A stretch of DNA of 64,000 bases from Caulobacter segnis. GTDB lineage: Bacteria; Pseudomonadota; Alphaproteobacteria; Caulobacterales; Caulobacteraceae. Positions 6,129 through 12,550 of the stretch are shown here, one piece after another. The notes under the pieces are model-generated. The model saw only the letters and a program-made list of their open reading frames with translations. It was not told the DNA's origin and ran no database searches. The position numbers and the translations under genes are program-made. Numbering within the stretch: position 1 is the stretch's first letter; every line of letters begins with the position of its first letter. Location: contig NZ_QFQZ01000009.1 of the NCBI RefSeq assembly GCF_003243465.1, forward strand, positions 1 through 64,000, written 5' to 3'.

Positions 6129-8567
6129 TCAGGCAAACATGTACTCGGCGTCCCGTAGGACTTCGAGATCGAGGTCCCCCATCGGCGGCAGCTCGGGCAG
6201 CTCGGCCGCCACTTCAGGCGGGAGCTGAGCGACCAGCTCGTCGCGGAAGCGGGCGAGCACGTCAGGGGTGTACTGGGCGATGAACGTCTCCCGCAGGATC
6301 AGCGAGAGACGGTTGGCGTTGGCCGCATGGGTGCCGAAGCTGTCGTGGATGACGGCTAGGTCGGTGATGCCAGCGCGAACGCAGGCGTTGACCGTGGCCA
6401 TCAGGTGGGCAGCGTCGTTGGAGTGGACGAAGTTGGGCGCGATGCCGTTGGTCTGACCGTTGGCGTCGAGCTTGTCTGTGTCCTTGGCGATCTGGAGCTG
6501 AAGCCGACGTCCCTGGTAGTGGACGTCCAGCCTCTGCCCGGTCACCTTGCGGTAGGCTTGGAGCACCGGGAGGCCGACAGGGGTCGTCCACCAGATAGGC
6601 TGGCCTGCCTTGGCGGCCACCTTCGCAGCGGCCCGGAGCCATGCCATGGCACCCGAGGCGGCGTTGACGGTCTCGCCGATGGCGTCCCAGAGGACGAACG
6701 ACAGCCAGTTGGCGGCGGCGTAGTTGTCCGCGCCTTCGAGGTAGGGCGGCTTGCCTTCCTCCTGGGCCTCCTTGTCCAGCTCCTTCAGGGTCTGGAGGAC
6801 CATGTCCTGCATCCCGTAGCGGGTCGCCGAGTAGCAGTAGGTCATGGTCGGTCGCTTCGCGATCTTCCGGCTGACCCCCTTCAGCTTCCAGGGCTGGGCC
6901 TCGTTGTCGTTCGCCGCCAGCGCCGCCTCCAGGGCCAGCTTGGCGACCTCGGAGTAGACGTCCTGCGGCTTGTCGACCGGCAGCAGGTTCACCGCACGCG
7001 CGCCGACAGGATCGCGGAGCATGGCGGAGAAGTGCTGCAGGCCAGAGTTCGAGCCGTCGAGCGCCACCGGGATGTGGCTGACGAACGTCGCCCCCTCGCG
7101 CATGTAACCGGCCCACTCGAAGCAGGCGGCAAGGGCGCAGTAGGGACTGTCGGCCTTGGTCCAGAACCGCTCCCCGTCCAGCGGGTCGTCGGCGCTGTCG
7201 AGGATGGCGTTCGTGTTGGCGAACACCCAGTCGATGCGGTCTTGGAAGCTGACCTTGTCGACCCCGAACAGGTTGGCGATGTGGACCGCCAGCCACCAGC
7301 CTCCGGCGTCCCCGAGGGGCATGCCGTTGGCGAACTCCAGCAAGCCCTTGCCGCTGTCGTCAGCCTGCGGGTGCGGGCCGCCGATGGGGATCGGGTAGAT
7401 GCGGCCCCGGAAGTCCAGCTCGTGCGGGAAGTAGATGGCCGTCTCGTCGCGGAACTTGTCGGCGATCCAGAGGCGCTGGCTGAAGGCCAGCCGCTTCGAG
7501 AGCGCTTGGTTGTTCCGCTCGTAGACCTTCGCGGCCTCCCGTTTCCAGGCGGCGCGGGCCAGCTCGTTGGTCTCGATGTCCTCCGGGCGGGTGGGCATCG
7601 GGAGATCGTCGCGCCGAGGCAGGCCGCCGAGGCTACCGCCCTGGTCCCACACCTCGCGCATGACGTCGAGGACCCGGCGGTTGATCCGCCAGGGCGTCTC
7701 CTGCACGGCGTTCACCGCCGCGTAGACCTCGGGCATGTCCACATACCGCAGCTCGCTGTGGTAGGGCGCGGCCCACTGCTTCACCAGCCGAAGGCCGGGG
7801 CGCTTGGTCAGGTACCCGCCCCAGAAGGGCGTGCGCCAGCGCCGGGGCCGGACCACCATGGGCAGATGGATCGGCTCAAGGATTTCGCAGCGCGCGTGTT
7901 GCTTCTCCAGCCACGTCGAGCAGGCCTCGGTGGGGCGAAGCACGAACGTCTCGCCCCGGCCTACCTTCATGGTGTCCAGCGTGAACAGCGTCGTGCTGTC
8001 GCAGAGCAGCTCGATGGCGCGCATGCCAGCCTGGAGCTTGTCGGCCTCGCTGAAGTCGACCTTCGCGCCTTCCTTCTCCATGATGTCGCGGATCGCCGAG
8101 CGACGCTTCGCGCCCTTCTTCAGCTTGGCTTCGAGCCCCTTGTAGCCCTTCTTGTTGGCCCGCTTCAGGTTCAGCATCTCGATGTGGTCGATGAGGGCGT
8201 TCGAAATCTGGAACGCCGTCGCCGTCGCCGTCAGTCGGTTGGCCGCAGCGTTCACCGCGATGCGCGCGATGAGGTAGGCGGCCTCGTCAGGCTTGACCTG
8301 GGACAGGAGGTTGAACCCGCCGGGTCGGCGACCAGCGCCGCCGTTGCGGATGCGCTCGACCCACTCGTAGAGGGCCGTCGAGAGCGGCTTGATGGTCTGC
8401 TTCAGGAGCTGGCGACCGGGAGGCAGCTCGGCTTCCTCCTCGACAGTCGCAGTGTCGGTGCGCCAGGGCAGCGGACGGCTCGCCCGGTACCGGCTCGAAC
8501 CCAAGGCTCGGCTCTCATCTTCAAGGTCAAGCTGGCGGCGGATATCGTCCCGCCCAAAGGTCATCAT
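6129..8567 (-). CDS. Single-subunit T7-like DNA-directed RNA polymerase
   Basis: 812 aa (T7: 883 aa). It transcribes phage genes from phage promoters. All catalytic motifs are present. Motif A is PVALDGSNSGLQHFSAMLRD (about 505-525) with the metal-binding Asp. Motif B KRPTMTYCYSATRYG (about 590-605) has the O-helix Lys and Tyr. Motif C is AVIHDSFGTHAAN near 766, with the second Asp. LDFRGRIYP is also typical. The ATG overlaps the stop of the preceding gene (ATGA). The enzyme looks intact, so the phage may be functional. Confidence 0.97.
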   Translation of the reverse strand: MMTFGRDDIRRQLDLEDESRALGSSRYRASRPLPWRTDTATVEEEAELPPGRQLLKQTIKPLSTALYEWVERIRNGGAGRRPGGFNLLSQVKPDEAAYLIARIAVNAAANRLTATATAFQISNALIDHIEMLNLKRANKKGYKGLEAKLKKGAKRRSAIRDIMEKEGAKVDFSEADKLQAGMRAIELLCDSTTLFTLDTMKVGRGETFVLRPTEACSTWLEKQHARCEILEPIHLPMVVRPRRWRTPFWGGYLTKRPGLRLVKQWAAPYHSELRYVDMPEVYAAVNAVQETPWRINRRVLDVMREVWDQGGSLGGLPRRDDLPMPTRPEDIETNELARAAWKREAAKVYERNNQALSKRLAFSQRLWIADKFRDETAIYFPHELDFRGRIYPIPIGGPHPQADDSGKGLLEFANGMPLGDAGGWWLAVHIANLFGVDKVSFQDRIDWVFANTNAILDSADDPLDGERFWTKADSPYCALAACFEWAGYMREGATFVSHIPVALDGSNSGLQHFSAMLRDPVGARAVNLLPVDKPQDVYSEVAKLALEAALAANDNEAQPWKLKGVSRKIAKRPTMTYCYSATRYGMQDMVLQTLKELDKEAQEEGKPPYLEGADNYAAANWLSFVLWDAIGETVNAASGAMAWLRAAAKVAAKAGQPIWWTTPVGLPVLQAYRKVTGQRLDVHYQGRRLQLQIAKDTDKLDANGQTNGIAPNFVHSNDAAHLMATVNACVRAGITDLAVIHDSFGTHAANANRLSLILRETFIAQYTPDVLARFRDELVAQLPPEVAAELPELPPMGDLDLEVLRDAEYMFA

Positions 8568-9046
8568 CGAGTGAACTCCATGTTGTCTTGAAGTGGACCT
8601 CGTTCCTCGGCCCCAAGGGTGAGGGAAAATCCCCGCTCTGAGTTGGGCATTGCGACGCGGATGAGACTGCGGGCCAGGACGTAGCCCCAGCGACGCGCCG
8701 TATCAGCGATGAGCGCGTCGATGTTCTCCGGGCGGCGAAGGAAGGCCCAGTCTTTGAAGAGGGTGCGAACCTCAGGCACGGCCCAGCGCACGCCGAGAGC
8801 TGTCTCCAGGGTAGGCTCGTGCGCGGTCGAGTACGTCTCGAAGCGAGGCATAGTTTCGGCCATGCTTGACGACGCGGCGTCGCGGTAGTCCTGAATGAGG
8901 GCGTACTGGTTCTCGATGTGCGCCTCGGCGCGGTCCAGGCGCTGGCGCTCCTTGGCCAGCAGCTCGATGATCTCGAAGCGACTAAGGCTGGCGCACTCCA
9001 TCGACGCTTCGCGCTGGAAGTCGTCAAGGGTCTTCGGTTTCTGCAT
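8564..9046 (-). CDS. Early phage protein, helical (160 aa)
   Basis: 160 aa from ATG 9046, the first gene after the host-type promoter and promoter copies 1-2. It is charged and helix-rich (LLAKERQRLDRAEAHIENQYALIQ). No family recognised. The frame runs through promoter copy 3 (8633-8646) before ending at the RNA polymerase start (TGA inside ATGATG), so its last ~30 residues may be a read-through extension. Position suggests a host-takeover or polymerase-expression role. Confidence 0.6.
   Translation of the reverse strand: MQKPKTLDDFQREASMECASLSRFEIIELLAKERQRLDRAEAHIENQYALIQDYRDAASSSMAETMPRFETYSTAHEPTLETALGVRWAVPEVRTLFKDWAFLRRPENIDALIADTARRWGYVLARSLIRVAMPNSERGFSLTLGAEERGPLQDNMEFTR
8633..8646 (-). 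promoter_or_regulatory. Phage promoter-like motif, copy 3
   Basis: Minus-strand CCAACTCAGAGCGG about 65 bases upstream of the RNA polymerase ATG, inside the end of the 160-aa gene. It is followed by GGATTTT and CCCTCACCCTTGGGGC, the same block as after copy 5. It could make the polymerase gene autocatalytic. Confidence 0.65.
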
Positions 9047-9054
9047 CTGATCTC

Positions 9055-9068
9055 CCGTTCTGAGTTGG
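9055..9068 (-). promoter_or_regulatory. Phage promoter-like motif, copy 2
   Basis: Minus-strand CCAACTCAGAACGG followed by GAGATCAG and the ATG at 9046. It overlaps the expected start site of the host-type promoter. Confidence 0.7.
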
Positions 9069-9070
9069 GG

Positions 9071-9099
9071 AAAATAGGGGGGTGGCTGGGGAATGTCAA
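9071..9099 (-). promoter_or_regulatory. Host-type sigma-70 early promoter
   Basis: On the minus strand a perfect -35 TTGACA (9099-9094) and a -10 TATTTT (9076-9071) are separated by exactly 17 bases. This would let host RNA polymerase transcribe the early gene and the phage RNA polymerase, as expected for a T7-like genome. The -10 is a 4/6 match. Confidence 0.55.
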
Positions 9100-9112
9100 C
9101 TCAACGCGGCCT

Positions 9113-9126
9113 CCGCTCTGAGTTGG
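9113..9126 (-). promoter_or_regulatory. Phage promoter-like motif, copy 1
   Basis: Minus-strand CCAACTCAGAGCGG, the outermost copy, upstream of the host-type promoter. It marks the last clearly phage-derived sequence before the junction. Confidence 0.65.
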
Positions 9127-9128
9127 AC

Positions 9129-9184
9129 GGTGTGCCAGGGATGTGCCATCAGCGTGCCTCGGCACACTGTGCCAATGGCACACC
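9129..9184. repeat. Clustered TGTGCCA repeats at the phage/host junction
   Basis: TGTGCCA occurs at 9131 and 9142, with a CGTGCCT variant at 9153 (11-base steps), and again at 9168. Reverse-complement copies are at 9161 and 9176. The outer copies form an inverted repeat GGTGTGCCA/TGGCACACC, and GTGCC-TC-GGCAC (9154-9165) forms a small hairpin. The helical phasing suggests a protein-binding array such as a repressor or recombinase site. Confidence 0.5.
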
Positions 9185-9314
9185 CCCTCTAGATCTGCAT
9201 TTGAGCCAAGCGGGACGGGGCTTTTTATCGCACCGTCTCCGCCATCCCCATTCCATCACCGTTGTCCCTTCGGTGGGCGGTCCTCTGGGGCGACGTGCGC
9301 CTCTGCGCCGACGG
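9185..9314. other. Junction sequence without a recognisable gene
   Basis: Together with its flanks this is a 330-base stretch without a convincing gene between phage and host. I see no tRNA, integrase or start-plus-RBS. A weak hairpin AGCC...GGCT followed by TTTTT lies at about 9205-9227. The attachment site, if the phage is integrated, should lie in or near this stretch. Confidence 0.4.
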
Positions 9315-9331
9315 TGTTCGCAAAGCGGATA
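9315..9331. promoter_or_regulatory. Island operator site 1
   Basis: TGTTCGC-AAA-GCGGATA, 12 of 14 arm positions of the palindrome TATCCGC-N3-GCGGATA. It lies 131 bases upstream of the gene at 9462. Confidence 0.55.
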
Positions 9332-9461
9332 GTTTCAGCCTCTTCGACTCGTCGGCGACGGCGATGGATTAGCTCAGGCGGACATGTTGGGGCGCGTATG
9401 GGCGCGGCCCCGGTCGGCGGGGCGACACCCGCTTCCAGCTTGCGAGACGCGGAGACGCCCG

Positions 9462-9971
9462 ATGGGAACGATCTACGAAACCATGCCGATCCTGGTCAGC
9501 AACGAGGGCGTCTGGGAGGGCTGGTATCGCTACTATGACGCCAAGACCGGCGCCTTGACGGACCAGCACCGCTCGCGCCTGCTGTGCCGCCTGATCGACG
9601 AGGGCGATGGCAAGGTCCGCTATCACCAGACCAACTACTACTTCTGGGAAGACGGCCGCAGCGAGATCCGTGACTTCCCCGCCTGGTACGAGGACGGCCG
9701 CGTGTGGTGGGACAACGACCTGATCAAGGGCTGGGCCTCGCAGATGTCTCCGGACGACTATGGTCGCTCGACCTGCCTGAACTGGACCCGCAAGGGCGAA
9801 CCGGACGTCTATCTGTACGAGATGATCCAGAACTCCGATGACCGCCAGAATCGCGCCCGCACCTGGCAGTGGTTCCGCAACGGCGTCTGCTTCCAGCGCA
9901 CCCTGATCGACGAGGTGTTCGTCACCAAGGACTGGGCCAGCTTCGACGTGACCGTTCCGCCCAAGTTCTAG
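9462..9971 (+). CDS. Conserved hypothetical, possible lipocalin-like DUF3598-type protein
   Basis: 169 aa from ATG 9462, with GGAG seven bases upstream; a longer frame from 9384 has no such signal. The sequence EGVWEGWYRYYDAKTGALTDQHRSRL...YHQTNYYFWEDGR has the alternating aromatic and strand-rich look of lipocalin-like DUF3598 proteins. No signal peptide. It is the first gene of the island and carries operator site 1. The family assignment is tentative, and the 'xxTGxxxD' strand pattern also recalls the neighbouring DUF1838 protein. Confidence 0.7.
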   Translation: MGTIYETMPILVSNEGVWEGWYRYYDAKTGALTDQHRSRLLCRLIDEGDGKVRYHQTNYYFWEDGRSEIRDFPAWYEDGRVWWDNDLIKGWASQMSPDDYGRSTCLNWTRKGEPDVYLYEMIQNSDDRQNRARTWQWFRNGVCFQRTLIDEVFVTKDWASFDVTVPPKF

Positions 9972-10102
9972 GCCTCGCTCAGCGACTCCGCCCTGCAAGG
10001 TCGCAGGGTGGAGAAAGCCGCGGCGTGCGTCTCGGGCCTGCGACATTCGCGGCATCGTTCGACGTCTTCCCTGATGGAAGAGTCACGCGAGGATGCGCCG
10101 TC

Positions 10103-11104
10103 ATGATGTTCGAGACGTTTGGCCGGGTGGTGTCGCGCCGAGGGGCGTTAGGCGGCCTGATGGGGGCGGGCGCTGTCATGTCTTCTGCGCCGACGGCCCA
10201 GGCCGCGAACCGCAACATCCGTCCGCTCGACATCAACGATCCGCGGGAGAACCTCTACGGCTTCGCCAAGATGTGGGGGACCATTGGCCCCAAGGCGGTG
10301 CTGTCGGGCTACTACGGCGTCCAGTATGGCCTGGTCGGTAGCCATCGCGCCAAGCCGCTGTTCGGCTTCTGCGGATTCGGCAATGTTCGCAACGTCATCC
10401 AGCCGGACGGCTCGGTGAAGGTGATGGGCAAGGAGTGCAGCTATTTCACCGACCTCGCCACCGGTGAGATCCTGGATCGCTGGGAAAACCCGTACACAGG
10501 CGAGACAGTCGAGGTCTACACCTTCCTGAACGATCGCTTCCGGGGCACGCTTGGTCTTGAGCAGAAGGTGTTCAAGGTCGGCGACGGCGAGACCAAGAAC
10601 AACGACATGGGCGGCCAAAAGACCCAGCCGTTCCGGCTGCCGTGGAACCGCGTGGGCGACCAGTATCTGCTCGGATGGGACTACGCCCACGAATACACCA
10701 ATCCCATCACGCCCGAGGGCTGGCCCAAGGCGTCCACCGGACCGGTGATCAATCCGTCCGAGCACTTCACGATCTTCACACCCGCCGCCGAGATCGATGA
10801 TCGCTCGGTATTCTCCGCCCGCTACCACGCGGGCTTCACGCGCCAGGGACCATGGTGGCCCTGGATGAAGATGGGCCAGAGCGGGGTGCAGGGCGTGCTG
10901 ATGGGGCGCATGCACAGCTACAAGATCACGGGTGGACCGGAAGACGTTCCCAAGGCTGTGCTCAAGCGTGTGGAGCGCGACCGACCCGACCTCCTGGAAG
11001 AACCGACGGATGGGCCGGACGAGGGCGTGCAGGACACCTTCATGCGCTATGCCGAGGAGGTCCCTCCGGAGACGCCTGGGTACGTGCGTCCCAGAAAACC
11101 CTGA
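10103..11104 (+). CDS. Exported DUF1838 family protein (paralogue 1)
   Basis: 333 aa from ATG 10103, with GAGGA upstream. An N-terminal twin-Arg signal SRRGALGGLMGAGAVMSSAPTAQA suggests Tat export. The DUF1838 body contains YFTDLATGEILDRWENPYTGETVEVY and a Trp-rich RQGPWWPWMKMGQS. DUF1838 function is unknown. Two paralogues lie at 55414-56430 and 57836-58687, all in operator-linked units, so the family probably handles the island's substrate in the periplasm. Its stop nearly abuts that of the converging esterase. Confidence 0.88.
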   Translation: MMFETFGRVVSRRGALGGLMGAGAVMSSAPTAQAANRNIRPLDINDPRENLYGFAKMWGTIGPKAVLSGYYGVQYGLVGSHRAKPLFGFCGFGNVRNVIQPDGSVKVMGKECSYFTDLATGEILDRWENPYTGETVEVYTFLNDRFRGTLGLEQKVFKVGDGETKNNDMGGQKTQPFRLPWNRVGDQYLLGWDYAHEYTNPITPEGWPKASTGPVINPSEHFTIFTPAAEIDDRSVFSARYHAGFTRQGPWWPWMKMGQSGVQGVLMGRMHSYKITGGPEDVPKAVLKRVERDRPDLLEEPTDGPDEGVQDTFMRYAEEVPPETPGYVRPRKP

Positions 11105-11106
11105 TC

Positions 11107-12300
11107 TCACGGTTTGCCCGGCGCGCTCGGGAACACCTTCGTCGCGAAGTCACGCAAATCGGCGCGCCAAACCGACCATTCATGGCCGCCCTCCGTCTCC
11201 ACATACTGGTATTTCAGGCCCGCCGCATCGAATAGGCGGCGGGTCGGGCCTACCAGCGGCATGACGGGATCGGTCTTGCCGATCGTGTAGTAGACGAAGG
11301 TTCTCGCGGCGGCTCTGCGTCGCAAGGCGTCCATGTCGTTCTTTTCGAAGCGCGCCAGGTTCTCGTCGCCGATGAAGCCGATGCTGAAAATACCGATCGG
11401 CCCGAAGATGTCGGGCCGCGTCAGGCCGAAGTTGATCGTGTGCAGCCCACCCATCGAAAGCCCCGCCATGGCGCGTCGCGCCGGACGCGGCTCGGTGCGG
11501 AAGCGGGCGTCGATGGCGGGGATCAGGTCGTTGATCAGATCGTCCCGGAAGTCACTGTTGAAGCGATTGTCGACGCCAGGGCGCCCCGGCGTATGGCCGA
11601 ACGGCATGACCACGATCATCGGCGGCGCCTTTCCGTCCGCGATCAGGTTGTCGAGGATGTAGGCCGCGCGACCTTTCTGCACCCAGCTGAGCTCGCTGTC
11701 CCCGACCCCATGCACCAGATAGAGCACGGGATAGCGGCGGTCGCCGCCGCCCTCATAGCCAGGGGGCGTATAGACCTGGGCTCGCCTTAAACTGTCGGTC
11801 GATTTGGACGCGTACTCGACGGTGGAGACCACGCCGTGGGCGATGTCCGGTCGGTAGGCCCCGAACGCCAAGCCAGGGGAGGGGATATAGAAGGTCGATC
11901 GCGCGCCGCGCGCCTCGTTCGCGGGGCTCTGCGACTGCGGATCGGCGATCACCGTCCCCGCGATGCTGAAGCCGTAGACGTGGACGCCAGGGCTCACGGG
12001 CTTGGCGGTGGTGGCGGCCCAGTAGCCACGGTCGTCACGCGTCATGGCCAACCCCTGCGGCCCGCCGTCATAGCCTGTCGGCACGGAGTCGATGTCGCCG
12101 CTCACGACGCGCGCCGACGCCGCTTCGGGCGCGCAAAGCCTGAAGACGACCTTTCCATCCGGGAGCAAGTCCACGGGCTTGTATTCCAATGGGGCCTGCG
12201 TGGGCCCCCGCGTCGAGCACGCGTCCAGGTCAGGCGCCGCCAGGGCCGGCGCGGCGGCCAGGATCATGGTTCCCGCCAAAAGGTGCGATCGCAAGATCAT
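11107..12300 (-). CDS. Secreted esterase of the esterase-D/feruloyl-esterase type
   Basis: 397 aa from ATG 12300, with GGAG seven bases upstream. Signal peptide MILRSHLLAGTMILAAAPALA. An N-terminal E-set/CBM48-like domain (about 40-130) precedes an alpha/beta-hydrolase esterase domain of the PF00756 type. The domain has YLVHGVGDSELSW, nucleophile elbow GLSMGG, acidic residue near IGKTDP and His in GGHEWSVW. It probably releases ester-linked substituents from the imported compound. Divergent from the TonB receptor, sharing its 250-base regulatory region. Confidence 0.88.
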   Translation of the reverse strand: MILRSHLLAGTMILAAAPALAAPDLDACSTRGPTQAPLEYKPVDLLPDGKVVFRLCAPEAASARVVSGDIDSVPTGYDGGPQGLAMTRDDRGYWAATTAKPVSPGVHVYGFSIAGTVIADPQSQSPANEARGARSTFYIPSPGLAFGAYRPDIAHGVVSTVEYASKSTDSLRRAQVYTPPGYEGGGDRRYPVLYLVHGVGDSELSWVQKGRAAYILDNLIADGKAPPMIVVMPFGHTPGRPGVDNRFNSDFRDDLINDLIPAIDARFRTEPRPARRAMAGLSMGGLHTINFGLTRPDIFGPIGIFSIGFIGDENLARFEKNDMDALRRRAAARTFVYYTIGKTDPVMPLVGPTRRLFDAAGLKYQYVETEGGHEWSVWRADLRDFATKVFPSAPGKP

Positions 12301-12429
12301 CGAAGTGCTCCAAGCTCCTGAAGCAGACTGAGGATCACTTGGCCTGGAGGTTTGTCCTACCCGTGCAGTGTTCGCCAGGTGGATAGATGTTCCATCTCGC
12401 GCCAACCTTTGTCGTCGCGTGACGATGAG

Positions 12430-12446
12430 TAATCGCGTGTCGGATA
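12430..12446. promoter_or_regulatory. Island operator site 2
   Basis: TAATCGC-GTG-TCGGATA, 11 of 14 arm positions, between the divergent esterase and TonB-receptor genes. Confidence 0.5.
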
Positions 12447-12465
12447 GACCTATTATTTAATCTTA

Positions 12466-12483
12466 GACGACAACGTTGTCGTC
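12466..12483. promoter_or_regulatory. Perfect 18-bp palindrome (LacI-type operator candidate)
   Basis: GACGACAACGTTGTCGTC is a perfect inverted repeat centred on CG, 68 bases upstream of the TonB-receptor ATG and in an AT-rich leader. A CG-centred AACGTT core is typical of LacI-family operators. It is distinct from the 17-bp island palindrome nearby, so this promoter may have two regulators. Confidence 0.6.
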
Positions 12484-12550
12484 AATGCTCCCGCCGCCGC
12501 CGAAACGCCGACAAAGGCGCACGGCATCATATCTTGAGGGGGATGGAATT

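Noticed and set aside
6405..8591. 728-aa plus-strand frame opposite the phage RNA polymerase
   Set aside because: Antisense shadow; composition is low-complexity and the polymerase motifs are on the other strand.
1592..9126. The recurrent CCAACTCAGARCGG considered as a CRISPR repeat, coding repeat or ribosome-binding site
   Set aside because: Spacing is irregular and gene-linked, there are no uniform spacers, the same bases are read in different frames, and it lacks a good match to the anti-Shine-Dalgarno sequence. A promoter fits best.
8527..9183. 218-aa frame overlapping the early phage gene in another frame
   Set aside because: No RBS, crosses three promoter motifs and the host promoter, and overlaps the better-supported 160-aa gene.
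9185..9461. tRNA gene as phage attachment target
   Set aside because: No cloverleaf, T-loop GTTCRA box in the right setting or CCA end could be found on either strand.
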